From CAYVHB01 sp964450865 (lineage in GTDB: Bacteria > Bacillota > Clostridia > Saccharofermentanales > UBA5734): 45,413 nucleotides of DNA. How positions within the stretch are numbered: position 1 is the first letter of the stretch; each line of letters starts with the position of its first letter. A program made the translations under genes and the position numbers. The DNA is taken from assembly GCA_964450865.1 (NCBI GenBank), contig CAYVHB010000026.1:1-45413 (forward strand), written 5' to 3'. Positions 13,978 to 23,100 of this stretch are shown one piece after another. Under the pieces are notes generated by a model. That model was not told the DNA's origin. It searched no databases and saw only the letters and a program-made list of their open reading frames with translations.

Positions 13978-16017
13978 TCAGACAATTCGCTTGAATCGTT
14001 TTTCGATTTCATGCCGGCTCAACCGGATGATGATCGGCCGGCCATGCGGACAATGATAAGGATCGTCAAGAGCCTGCAAATCAGCAAGCAGGCGAGTCAT
14101 CTCTTCGGGATGCAAGTTGTCGTGGGCCTTGACCGCGGCCTTGCAGGCCATGCGGTAGAAAAGCTCATTGATCCGGACTCCTGCGTCCAATGATTCATCC
14201 AGCAGGGTGTCGAGGGCGACACGCAGGGCTGCCTGAGGCTGGAGAGCCAGCCGGCCGCTGGCTGGCAAGCTGCGAATCAAGATAGTATGGGTTCCGAATG
14301 ATTCGAATTCAAAGCCAAGATGCTGCAGCTGTTCCTGCTCAGCTTGTAACAGCTGCAGCTCGCGGCTGCTGACCGTCATGGTCTGCGGAACCAGAAGCGG
14401 TTGGACAAGGGGGCCTGAAGATTGACGCTGACTGGCAACAAGCTGTTCAAATAAGATCCGTTCATGGGCCGCATGCTGGTCAATAAGCAGCAGGTCGGCA
14501 TCGAGCTCCAATAGCAGATAGGTCTGGAAGAGCTGGCCGACCAGGCGGGCCCGCTGCAGCTCGCTCACAGTCAGAGCGGCTGCAGCGGTGAGCGGCAGTT
14601 CAGCCTGTCTGGCGGCTGCAGCGGTGAGCGGCAGTTCAGCCTGTTTGCTGGCGACATCGGTGAGCGGCAGCTCAGCTTGTCTGGCGACTGCATCGGCGAC
14701 ATCGGCGGGCGGCAGTCCAGCTTGTTTGGCGACTGCATCGGCGGGCGGTGTGCTGGCTTGTCGAGCGGTCGACTGCGGCTTTTCAAAAGGTGGATTTTCA
14801 GCTGCAGAATAGACCGAAACATTCATCTCAGCTATTCTGGCAGGCTGTTCTGAATCGATGCCTGAATCCGGATATGGCAGGGCGACCGGTGTTTGCATTT
14901 CCTGGCCACTGTCCGGAGATTGCTGCGCGGACTTTGTCGGCAACTGCGGGCTGCTGTCCGGAACTGGCTGGACAAGCTGCGTTGTGATTGGTTGGTTGCT
15001 GTCTGGCGTCTCGACTGACAGGATGGCGCCACCCTGCAGCAGGGCGTTTTTCACAGCATGATAGACAGCGCGGAAGACAGCCTGTTCATCCCAGAAACGC
15101 ACTTCCATTTTTTGCGGATGAACATTGACGTCGACCAGCTGGGCGGCAACCGTGATGAACAGGACGGCTAGCGGGAATTTGCGTTTCATCAGATGACTGG
15201 TGTAGGCTTCGTCAAGGGCCGCGCTGATAGCCCGCGAGCGGACCAGGCGGCCGTTGACATAGAAATTTTGCGCTGACCGGCTGTTGCGGGCCTGTTCCGG
15301 CCGGCCAATATAGCCATGGACGGCTGCAGGTGGCTGCCGGTCCTCAACAGCCAGGCATGTACTGGCAGCTTCCCTGCCGTAAACGGCGAAGATGGCACTG
15401 CGCAGATCATTATTGCCAGGGGTATGCAGCAATTCCTGGCCCTGGCTGATCAGGCGGAATGAGACATCCGGGCGGGCCAGGGCCATGCGCTCAATGATAT
15501 CGGCGACAGCAGACGCCTCTGTACTGTCTTTTTTCAGGAATTTAAATCTTGCCGGCACATTGTAAAACAGATTTTCGATGGTAAACACGGTGCCCTCGGC
15601 ACAACCGGCCGGCGCGACTTGCAGGATCGCCCCACCCTGCAGTTCAACGAGTGTACCGACTGGTTCACCGACCGGCCTGGTTTCCAGGCGGACATGCGCC
15701 ACCGCTGCAATGCTGGCCAGGGCTTCTCCGCGAAAACCCATGGTCCGGATGGCATCGAGGTCTTCAATCGTCCTGATTTTACTGGTCGCGTGGCGATCAA
15801 AAGCCAGGCAGGCATCAGCGGCATCCATGCCACAACCGTTATCTACGACCCGGATCAGGCCGATTCCCCCCTGGCGGATCTCGACGGTGATAACTGACGC
15901 GTCGGCGTCCAGGGCGTTTTCCACCAGTTCCTTGACGACTGAGGATGGCCGCTCAATGACCTCACCGGCGGCAATGCTGTTGGCGGTCAGGGTATCGAGA
16001 ATCTGAATCTGACTCAT
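13978..16017 (-). CDS. mutL: DNA mismatch repair protein MutL
   Basis: Mismatch repair ATPase and endonuclease that works with MutS. The GHKL ATPase N-terminus shows ELVENALDADA, DNGCGM and RHATSKI/GFRGEAL. The C-terminal dimerisation domain carries the endonuclease motif DQHAAHERILFE (about residue 513; fits DQHAX2EX4E) and CPHGRP near the end, so it should nick DNA like other MutH-independent bacteria. The linker (about residues 400-482) contains degenerate repeats of RQAELPLTxxAA, encoded by a tandem repeat at 14576-14764. Length (679 residues) is slightly long because of the linker. It is 38 bp downstream of mutS. Confidence 0.96.
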   Translation of the reverse strand: MSQIQILDTLTANSIAAGEVIERPSSVVKELVENALDADASVITVEIRQGGIGLIRVVDNGCGMDAADACLAFDRHATSKIRTIEDLDAIRTMGFRGEALASIAAVAHVRLETRPVGEPVGTLVELQGGAILQVAPAGCAEGTVFTIENLFYNVPARFKFLKKDSTEASAVADIIERMALARPDVSFRLISQGQELLHTPGNNDLRSAIFAVYGREAASTCLAVEDRQPPAAVHGYIGRPEQARNSRSAQNFYVNGRLVRSRAISAALDEAYTSHLMKRKFPLAVLFITVAAQLVDVNVHPQKMEVRFWDEQAVFRAVYHAVKNALLQGGAILSVETPDSNQPITTQLVQPVPDSSPQLPTKSAQQSPDSGQEMQTPVALPYPDSGIDSEQPARIAEMNVSVYSAAENPPFEKPQSTARQASTPPADAVAKQAGLPPADVADAVARQAELPLTDVASKQAELPLTAAAARQAELPLTAAAALTVSELQRARLVGQLFQTYLLLELDADLLLIDQHAAHERILFEQLVASQRQSSGPLVQPLLVPQTMTVSSRELQLLQAEQEQLQHLGFEFESFGTHTILIRSLPASGRLALQPQAALRVALDTLLDESLDAGVRINELFYRMACKAAVKAHDNLHPEEMTRLLADLQALDDPYHCPHGRPIIIRLSRHEIEKRFKRIV
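14576..14764 (-). repeat. Degenerate tandem repeat in mutL linker
   Basis: Five units of about 33-45 bp: 14576-14611, 14612-14647, 14651-14683, 14684-14728 and 14729-14764. The first two are nearly identical 36-mers. All lengths are multiples of three, so gain or loss of a unit keeps the frame. They encode the RQAELPLT-type repeats in the flexible MutL linker. Confidence 0.85.
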
Positions 16018-16055
16018 ATTGATAGGTACTCCCCCCTGGCCCGATGATCAAAGCG

Positions 16056-18695
16056 TCACGGGCTCCCCCCTGCCTTGCGGGCCTTCTGCTGCAGATCATA
16101 AAGAATATTCAGCGCGTCGAGCGGGGTCAGGGTCTGGATATCAAGCGTCTGCAGGCGGCCAAGCAGGTCGTCGGCCTTGCGGACAGCCATAGCCGAGGCG
16201 AACAGATCGATCTGGCCCTCCAGCGGCCGCGCATTCTGGCGGATTTTCAGCTTCTGGCGGCCGACGTTCTCTTTTTCCAATTGGATCAGGATCTCGCGGG
16301 CCCGGCTGACGACACTGGCCGGGACACCGGCCAGGCGGGCGACCTCTATGCCGTAGCTGTCATCGGATCCACCGGCCCGGATCTGGTGCATGAAAACAAC
16401 CTCACCCTGGCGTTCGTCCACGGCGACATGGCAGTTGAAGATCCCGGGCAGGACGGATTCCAGATCGGTCAGCTCATGATAATGGGTGGCAAAAAGGGTA
16501 CGGCAGCCCAGGGCCTGGCGGTCCGCAACGTGTTCTATGACTGACCAGGCAATGGACAGGCCATCATAAGTACTGGTGCCGCGGCCAATTTCGTCGAGGA
16601 TCAGCAGGCTGCGCGGGCTGGCCTGGCGCAGGATCTGGGCGACCTCGCTCATTTCGACCATGAATGTGGACTGGCCGCCTGCCAGGTCATCCGAGGCCCC
16701 GACGCGCGTAAAGATGCAGTCCGCCAGGCCGACATGCGCAAACTCGGCCGGTACAAAACTGCCGGTCTGGGCCAGCAGGACGATCAGGGCGACCTGGCGC
16801 ATGTAGGTGGATTTGCCGGCCATATTCGGGCCGGTCAGGATCATCAGCCGCTGACCGCTGCAGTCGAGCCGGGTGTCATTGGGCACAAACTGACCGGCGC
16901 CAAGCATGCGTTCAACCACCGGATGGCGGCCCTTGCGGATCTCCAGTTGCTCACCGAGGTCCACCTGCGGGCAGCAATACTGCTCGCGGTCAGCCAGTTC
17001 AGCCAGCGCGCTGAGCACATCGAGAATGGCCAGCACCCGGGCAGTCTGCTGCAGGCGCGCCAGTTCAGCGGCGACTGTTTCGCGAATCGTGCAGAATACC
17101 TCGTATTCGAGCGCGACCGACTTCTGCTCAGCGCCCAGGATGGTATCTTCCATTTCTTTCAGTGGCTCGGTGATGTAGCGCTCCCCATTGGCCAGGGTCT
17201 GCTTGCGGATGTAGTCGGCCGGGACCTGGGCCAGGTTGGCCCGGGTTACCTCGATATAAAAGCCAAAGACTCTGTTATAGCCGACCTTCAGGCTGCGAAT
17301 ACCCGTGCGTTCACGTTCGCTGGCTTCGAGCGCCAGGATCCACTGCTTGCCATCGGTGGCAGCCAGGCGCAGCCGGTCAACATCGGTGTGGTAGCCGGTC
17401 CGGATCAGGTTGCCCTCTTTCAGGCCCAGGGCCGGTTCATCGGCGATCGCCGCGGTCAGCAACTGCTCGATATCGGCCAGCGGATCAAGTTGCTGGTGCA
17501 ATTCACAGAGCCAGGCTTCGGAGAGCGTGGCCAGCAGGCCGCGGATTGCCGGCAGCTTGCCGAGGGTCTGCCGCAAGGAGATCAGGTCCCGGGCATGGGC
17601 GGTTTTCAGGGCTATCTTGCTGCTCAGGCGTTCAATATCATAGAGACCGTGCAACGCCTCGCGCAGCTCCTGGCGCTGCAGGAAGGCGTCCTTGAGCAAG
17701 GCGATGGCCTGCTGGCGCTGGTGAATATCGTGCAGGTTGAGCAGGGGCTGTTCGACCCAGCGGCGCAGCAGGCGTGAACCCATGCTGGTCATCGTGCGGT
17801 CGATCGCCCAGAGCAGGCTGCCCCGGCGCTGCTTGTCGCGTAATGTCTCGGTCAGTTCGAGGTTGCGGCGGGCAATCGGGTCCAGGATCATGAAGTCAGC
17901 CGGTGTATAGGGCTTGATCGGCCCGATATGCATGGGATCAGCCCGCTGGGTTTCCTGCAGGTAAGTCAGCAGGGCCGCAGCGGCCCTGGCCCACAGGGCG
18001 TGGGCGTCCGCTTCAGCTGTGATCCCCAGCTGGAGCGCTGTTTCCTGGGCAAAATCATGGTCCGGACGTATGGACAACACAACGTTATTGCGTTTGGAGA
18101 AAGATACCCAGACCGGATTTTGAGCGAAAGAATGGTTGCAGATAACCTCAGCTGGCGCGTATCGGGCCAGTTCATCGCCCAATTTGGCGCCAGTCTGGCC
18201 AACGACGAGCTGGGTCGCGTCAAAGGTTCCGGTTGAGAGATCACAGGCTGCCAGGCCGTAGTATGAATTGAGCTGACAGATCGCGACAATATAATTATTG
18301 CGCCGCTCATCGAGGGCAGCCGGATCAAGCACGGTCCCCGGGGTCACGACGCGCACGACCTCGCGGCGCACGATACCCCTGGCCAGAGCCGGATCCTCGA
18401 CCTGCTCGCAAATGGCAACTTTATAGCCCCGGCTGACCAGGCGATTGAGGTAGTTTTCCGCGGCGTGGTAGGGCACGCCACACATCGGGGCCCGCTCGGC
18501 CTGGCCACAGTCACGGCCGGTCAGGGCCAGCTCCAGCTCACGGGCCGCGGTAATGGCATCTTCAAAAAACAGTTCATAGAAATCACCCAGCCGGAAAAAA
18601 AGCAGGCAATCCGGCCAGTTCTGTTTCTGCTCAAGGTATTGTTGCATCATCGGCGTGATGCGGCTCTGGTCAATATCGGCAAATGACAGGCTCAT
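16056..18695 (-). CDS. mutS: DNA mismatch repair protein MutS
   Basis: Mismatch recognition ATPase. The N-terminal mismatch-binding domain begins with FFRLGDFYELFFEDA, including the Phe-X-Glu element that contacts the mismatch. The ATPase domain has Walker A GPNMAGKST (about residue 620) and Walker B LLILDEIGRGTSTYDG. At 879 residues it is full length. Its ATG overlaps the miaB stop by 4 bp (ATGA), which suggests translational coupling. AGGA lies a few bases upstream. Confidence 0.97.
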   Translation of the reverse strand: MSLSFADIDQSRITPMMQQYLEQKQNWPDCLLFFRLGDFYELFFEDAITAARELELALTGRDCGQAERAPMCGVPYHAAENYLNRLVSRGYKVAICEQVEDPALARGIVRREVVRVVTPGTVLDPAALDERRNNYIVAICQLNSYYGLAACDLSTGTFDATQLVVGQTGAKLGDELARYAPAEVICNHSFAQNPVWVSFSKRNNVVLSIRPDHDFAQETALQLGITAEADAHALWARAAAALLTYLQETQRADPMHIGPIKPYTPADFMILDPIARRNLELTETLRDKQRRGSLLWAIDRTMTSMGSRLLRRWVEQPLLNLHDIHQRQQAIALLKDAFLQRQELREALHGLYDIERLSSKIALKTAHARDLISLRQTLGKLPAIRGLLATLSEAWLCELHQQLDPLADIEQLLTAAIADEPALGLKEGNLIRTGYHTDVDRLRLAATDGKQWILALEASERERTGIRSLKVGYNRVFGFYIEVTRANLAQVPADYIRKQTLANGERYITEPLKEMEDTILGAEQKSVALEYEVFCTIRETVAAELARLQQTARVLAILDVLSALAELADREQYCCPQVDLGEQLEIRKGRHPVVERMLGAGQFVPNDTRLDCSGQRLMILTGPNMAGKSTYMRQVALIVLLAQTGSFVPAEFAHVGLADCIFTRVGASDDLAGGQSTFMVEMSEVAQILRQASPRSLLILDEIGRGTSTYDGLSIAWSVIEHVADRQALGCRTLFATHYHELTDLESVLPGIFNCHVAVDERQGEVVFMHQIRAGGSDDSYGIEVARLAGVPASVVSRAREILIQLEKENVGRQKLKIRQNARPLEGQIDLFASAMAVRKADDLLGRLQTLDIQTLTPLDALNILYDLQQKARKAGGSP

Positions 18696-20302
18696 GATTC
18701 CTGTCCTGGATCCCTGGCGGCTGGCATCGCGGGCGATGCAGCCGATTGCCTGGCCGGCTTCAGAGCCGGGTCAGCGGGCTGCCCTGATTTGCCAATTGCA
18801 TCAGCCGGTGTTACTTCCAGCCTGACCAGTTCGGCCTCAAGGGAAAAGGTCTTGGCCCTTGTTATGCGCACGATGGCCATCTGGCCCTCCAGCACATCTC
18901 CGTTCATGTGTCCGTCGGCATCAACAGCGGCTGCCGGCAATAAAGCCAGGCTGGTCACCTTGCAGTTGACAAGACGGTTATCGGCCGTCCGGCCGGACAG
19001 GACGCCAGGATCCCCTTCACTGCGGCCTTCGATCAGGATTTGCTGCAAGCTGCCGTTCAGGGCCTGGTTGGAGGCCAGGCTATGGCTGTTCTGCAGCGCC
19101 AGCATCCGGCCGAAGCGCTCACGTACGACGTCATCAGGGATCTGTTCAGCCATGGTCGCGGCCGGGGTGCCGGTCCGCTTGCTGTACTGGAAGGTGAACG
19201 CCGCGTCAAAGCGCACCTGCTCCATGAGATCGAGCGTATCGGCAAAATCCGCCTCGCTTTCGCCCGGGAAACCGACGATCAGGTCGGTCGAAATGGTCAG
19301 GCCGGGGCGCAGGGCCCGGGCTTTACAAACAATGGCCAGATACTGTTCGCGGGTATAGTGGCGGTTCATGGCCTTGAGGATCGCGTTGCTGCCTGATTGC
19401 AGGGGCAGGTGCAGATGCGGCTCGATATTTTCGTAATGGCCGATCACGGCAAGCAGTTCATCGGAGATATCCTTGGGATGTGAAGTCATGAACCGGATGC
19501 GCCGGATACCCGGGACCTCGGCACAGGCTGCCAGCAGCCGGGCGAAATCCGGCTGGTCCGGCTGGTCCTGGCGCAGGTCCTGGCCGTAGGAATTGACATT
19601 CTGGCCTAGCAGCATGATCTCCTTGTAACCGGCTGCGGCCAGCTCGTGCACCTCGTGCAGGATGCTGCCAAAGGTCCGGCTGCGTTCCCGGCCGCGCGTA
19701 AAGGGCACAATGCAATAGGTGCAGAAATTGTTGCAGCCATACATGATCGAGACCAGGGCCCGGAACTTGCGGGCCCGGTGCATCGGCAAGCCCTCAGCCA
19801 GGGTATCGGTGTCCCCGACATCATAGACCCGCCGGGTGTCCGTCAGGCGATGGTACAGCAGCTCCGGCAGGCGATAGATATCCTGCGGACCAAAAACCAG
19901 GTCGACAAACGGATAACTCTGGCGCACCTTCGCGACGTGTTCGTCCTGCATCATCATGCAGCCGCAAAGGCCGACCAGCAGGTCCGGCCGGTCACGGCGC
20001 AGGTTCTTGACCATGCCCAGGTGGCCAAACAGGCGATCATCGGCATTTTCACGCACACTGCAGGTATTCAGGAGAATCAGGTCCGCCTCACGGGCGTCCT
20101 GGGCTGGTATATAACCCATGCTGTCAAGCAGGCCGGCAATCCGTTCGCTATCGTTTTCATTTTGCTGGCAGCCAAAGGTAATGATATGGTAACGGCGGGC
20201 AAAGCCGGTCTTGCTGCGGGCATTGGCCTGGCAGTCGGTAACCTGGCGGGCATAATAGGCCTGCCGTTTCATTTCACTGTCGGTAATGATCTGTGTAGAC
20301 AA
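18692..20302 (-). CDS. miaB: tRNA-2-methylthio-N6-dimethylallyladenosine synthase
   Basis: Radical SAM methylthiotransferase acting on i6A37 in tRNA after MiaA. It shows the N-terminal cluster cysteines (FGCQQNEND, NTCSVREN, GLCGCM), the radical SAM motif YGCNNFCTYC (about residues 188-197) and a C-terminal TRAM-like domain, followed by a 35-residue Pro/Ala-rich tail not usual in the family. The TTG at 20302 is preferred because AGAGGTG lies 5 nt upstream. An in-frame ATG at 20338 overlaps the preceding gene by 17 bp but has no ribosome binding site. Coupled to mutS by a 4-bp overlap. Confidence 0.92.
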   Translation of the reverse strand: MSTQIITDSEMKRQAYYARQVTDCQANARSKTGFARRYHIITFGCQQNENDSERIAGLLDSMGYIPAQDAREADLILLNTCSVRENADDRLFGHLGMVKNLRRDRPDLLVGLCGCMMMQDEHVAKVRQSYPFVDLVFGPQDIYRLPELLYHRLTDTRRVYDVGDTDTLAEGLPMHRARKFRALVSIMYGCNNFCTYCIVPFTRGRERSRTFGSILHEVHELAAAGYKEIMLLGQNVNSYGQDLRQDQPDQPDFARLLAACAEVPGIRRIRFMTSHPKDISDELLAVIGHYENIEPHLHLPLQSGSNAILKAMNRHYTREQYLAIVCKARALRPGLTISTDLIVGFPGESEADFADTLDLMEQVRFDAAFTFQYSKRTGTPAATMAEQIPDDVVRERFGRMLALQNSHSLASNQALNGSLQQILIEGRSEGDPGVLSGRTADNRLVNCKVTSLALLPAAAVDADGHMNGDVLEGQMAIVRITRAKTFSLEAELVRLEVTPADAIGKSGQPADPALKPARQSAASPAMPAARDPGQES

Positions 20303-20321
20303 GGTTTCACCTCTCATCGGC

Positions 20322-22931
20322 TCATGTACTTTTTTCATGCATCATCATACCAGATAGAAGACAATGATACCAGAATCGCCAGGCCGGGAGCGTACGGCGG
20401 GTCAGGGCTTCAAGCTCATCGTACAGGCGGGCTACCATCGCTGGCCCGGCCGGGGATGCAAAATCCGTGGATTCAGCGGATGCCGGTTCGGGGGGCCCGT
20501 AAAAGGCCTGTTCAAGAGTCTCGGTGCAGATCATCCAGAAAGCGGGCTGCAGCCAGCCTGGTTCAGGCTTCCCATCAGTGAGTTTGTTATCCCTCATGTT
20601 GTCCCTGGTGTTTGCCCTCATGTTGTCCCTGGTGTTTGCCCTCATGTTATCCCCGGAGATTGCCTGGCTGGATCTCTGGCAGATTTGCTGCAAATCGACC
20701 ATATATTGTCGTATGGTGTGTTCGGGGCGCAGGGGCAGGCCCAGCAGCTGACCGAGGCCCGTGATTTGCTGCCAGTAATATTGATACCGCGCGGTGTGGT
20801 CCGGATAGCGGGATAAAACCCAGCCAGGCCGATGGGACAGGTACCAGTTGCGGTAACGCCAGCCCAGGATGCCCAGGGCGCCAGCCAGCAGGACGAGGAC
20901 CAGCAGGATAAGGATAGCCAGCCACGGCCGCTGATCGCCGGTTACAGGGACATGCGTCTTGTCTGAAGGTCCGGCCGGCGACTGCGTCGCAGCCCGGCTC
21001 GATTCGGAGACTGTTGGCCGGACAGTCGGCGCGGGGGTCACCGTCGGAATTGGCGTTGGTGATAGATGCAGATCAGCGCTTAAATCGAGCGTACCAATAC
21101 CCGGTGTTGGATCAACCGGAACCCAGCCCAGTTCATCGAGCCAGATCTCGGTCCAGGCGTGGGCCTGGTTGCCCGATATCACCCGCTGATCACGGCCTGA
21201 CACGGCTGCCGGGGCAACATAGCCTTCAACGTACCTGGCAGGGATATCGGCCAGCCGGCAGAGCATGGTCAATGCGGTTGCAAAATATACACAGTACCCC
21301 TCCCGACTGTCCAGAAACCAGCTGACAAACTCCCGTTCAGCGGGTGGTTCAGCCACAGTCAGGCTATAAGAACAGCGTTTCTGCAGATATTGCACCAGGC
21401 GCTGGACCTGGTCCCAGGCTGGCTGGCCAGCCGGCAGCAGGCGGTCAACCAGACGGGTCAGCCGGCCATCCGGTCCATAAGCATCCAGTTCAGGCAGTTG
21501 CAGGTAGGCCTGGCGCTGGGCGCTTTCGAGGGCGGTGCCGCGGTCATGGCTGGTCAGCCAGGCCAGCTGTCGCCGGAAGTCATCCTGCATGGGATCCAGC
21601 AGCCGGGCCTCAACGGTATACGGCTGGCGCGTGCTTTTCTCAGGGCCGGGATAGAGGGCCCCGGCTATATTGAAGTAGAGATCAAACGGGGCATCGATCG
21701 CCAGCGGCCGGCCAGCCAGCAGGACAACCGATTGCGGGCGCGCGGGCGTGATGGTGTAGGTTGCACTGGCCAGCCAGGCACCGCCGGGCTGTGGATTGCC
21801 GCGCAGGTCCGGGCGGTTCAAATCAAACACGTCCTGCTGGACCTGACTGGAAAACAGACTGTCGTAGCGCCAGGCATAATCCATGGGCTGGCGGTACCAG
21901 CGCCAGCCATCATACACCTCGCTGACTGCAGCCCGCAGCAGCAGGGCCCGCCGTTCACCACTCATTGCAAACAGCGCCGTACTGCCTGGCTGAACCGATC
22001 CGCCCAGGCGCTCCACCAGTGGATAGTAGCCAGCCGATGCCAGATTGAAGGCCTCAGCTGGTGTTTCGGCCGGTTGAAACTGACTGCGGACCAGTTTGGC
22101 CACATCACTGACAAGTCCGGCCAGGTCCCGCTGGTAAAGCCATTGGCCTGGCAGCTGCTGAACCAGCAGCGTGGCGACGAGGATGATCGCCAGGACGGGA
22201 CCAGCTGCCAGGACCGTCAATTGAACAGGGCCGGAAGCCTTGCGGCGCCGGCCCAGGCGCTGGCGCAGATAAGGCTGGCTTCTGGCCAGCAAGGTCAGGC
22301 TGAGGCCCAGGCAGACCAGCAGCCAGGGGGTCCATTCTTTTAAGCCGGTTATGGCGCGGGCCAGGCCAATAGCCAGGGTGGCCAGCAGGACAGGCCAGGC
22401 ACTGGCAAAACGGGCAATCAGCAGATAGGCAAACAGGCCCAGGCCCGCAGTCGTTAAAGCGGCCAGGATCGCCAGGCTGCGGGTATCAGCACCGGTCTGG
22501 CCCCTGGCAAAAAGCAGGGTCTGGCTGATCAGATTGCCGAGCCAGGCCTGCCAGCTGGCAAAATAGCGGGGCAATCCGGGCACGAGAAGCCAGGCCAGCG
22601 GGCCGCCGATGATCAGCAGGCCCAGGGTCAGGAGCCAGTTATAGCGGGTCCAGGTCAGCATCGCCAGACTGATCTGCATGGCCGCGATCAGCAGGATGGC
22701 CGGGCCGGGCTGCAAGACCGGCATGTTCAGGACTGGCAGAAGCAAGGTCGCCGCGCCATAGGTAAAAAGGCCGGCCAGGGCCAGGCGCAAGCTGATGAAA
22801 ACCAGGGTCCGGGCCTGCTCGCTCCAGCTCCAGGCTGGAAGTGCCGACTTTTCTTTTTGTTCAGTGGCTTGAAACGCGACGGTTTTGCTTCGCTGACGGG
22901 ACATTTGTTGAGGCAACTTTCGCTGGGACAT
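20322..22931 (-). CDS. Membrane transglutaminase-like protein
   Basis: Protein with several N-terminal membrane helices (within about residues 40-270), an external transglutaminase-like cysteine protease-fold domain (about 520-650), a Thr/Pro-rich stalk, one further membrane helix (about 690-715, LAILILLVLVLLAGALGILGW) and a cytoplasmic C-terminal domain. The catalytic triad is visible: Cys in EGYCVYFATAL, His in QAHAWTEIW and Asp in VPVDPTPG. Such proteins are commonly encoded beside MoxR and DUF58 genes, as here. The substrate is unknown. A 24-bp tandem repeat in the C-terminal domain encodes RDNMRANT units. The start region lies inside a duplicated sequence. Its end overlaps possible upstream starts of miaB. 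Confidence 0.85.
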   Translation of the reverse strand: MSQRKLPQQMSRQRSKTVAFQATEQKEKSALPAWSWSEQARTLVFISLRLALAGLFTYGAATLLLPVLNMPVLQPGPAILLIAAMQISLAMLTWTRYNWLLTLGLLIIGGPLAWLLVPGLPRYFASWQAWLGNLISQTLLFARGQTGADTRSLAILAALTTAGLGLFAYLLIARFASAWPVLLATLAIGLARAITGLKEWTPWLLVCLGLSLTLLARSQPYLRQRLGRRRKASGPVQLTVLAAGPVLAIILVATLLVQQLPGQWLYQRDLAGLVSDVAKLVRSQFQPAETPAEAFNLASAGYYPLVERLGGSVQPGSTALFAMSGERRALLLRAAVSEVYDGWRWYRQPMDYAWRYDSLFSSQVQQDVFDLNRPDLRGNPQPGGAWLASATYTITPARPQSVVLLAGRPLAIDAPFDLYFNIAGALYPGPEKSTRQPYTVEARLLDPMQDDFRRQLAWLTSHDRGTALESAQRQAYLQLPELDAYGPDGRLTRLVDRLLPAGQPAWDQVQRLVQYLQKRCSYSLTVAEPPAEREFVSWFLDSREGYCVYFATALTMLCRLADIPARYVEGYVAPAAVSGRDQRVISGNQAHAWTEIWLDELGWVPVDPTPGIGTLDLSADLHLSPTPIPTVTPAPTVRPTVSESSRAATQSPAGPSDKTHVPVTGDQRPWLAILILLVLVLLAGALGILGWRYRNWYLSHRPGWVLSRYPDHTARYQYYWQQITGLGQLLGLPLRPEHTIRQYMVDLQQICQRSSQAISGDNMRANTRDNMRANTRDNMRDNKLTDGKPEPGWLQPAFWMICTETLEQAFYGPPEPASAESTDFASPAGPAMVARLYDELEALTRRTLPAWRFWYHCLLSGMMMHEKST
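20593..20664 (-). repeat. 24-bp tandem repeat in the transglutaminase gene
   Basis: Three consecutive 24-bp units (20593-20616, 20617-20640 identical; 20641-20664 diverged) encode repeats of the octapeptide RDNMRANT in the cytoplasmic C-terminal region. The unit length keeps the reading frame. Confidence 0.9.
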
Positions 22932-23100
22932 CTATCTTGTTTCCTGTTTGTGGTGTATGCCAGGGTAGCAAAGCCGGCATCCTTCGCTGGCGAATCTATC
23001 GCTGGCCTGTCTTTCCCTTTGGCGACTTTTCTGGCGTCTATTTCGCTGCGGCATTTGCCTTGTTTCCTGCCTGTGGTGAGGGATTTGGCGGCGTAGCCGG
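22914..23100 (-). repeat. Duplicated DUF58 3' end / transglutaminase start
   Basis: On the minus strand a segment of about 64 bp ending near 23037 (the last codons of the DUF58 gene, from GCCGGCTACGCC to CAGCGAAA) recurs about 121 bp later, ending near 22917. The best-kept part is ACCACARRCAGGAAACAAG. In the second copy the sequence supplies the AGGAAA site and ATG of the transglutaminase gene. The equivalent ATG in the first copy opens a frame of only about 40 codons. Confidence 0.75.

Noticed and set aside
14576..14764. Regular repeats considered as a possible CRISPR array
   Set aside because: They are degenerate, contiguous and without unique spacers, and they encode repeated residues inside mutL in frame.
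16734..17777. Long open frame (about 347 codons) opposite mutS
   Set aside because: Antisense shadow of mutS, without ribosome binding site or recognisable protein features.
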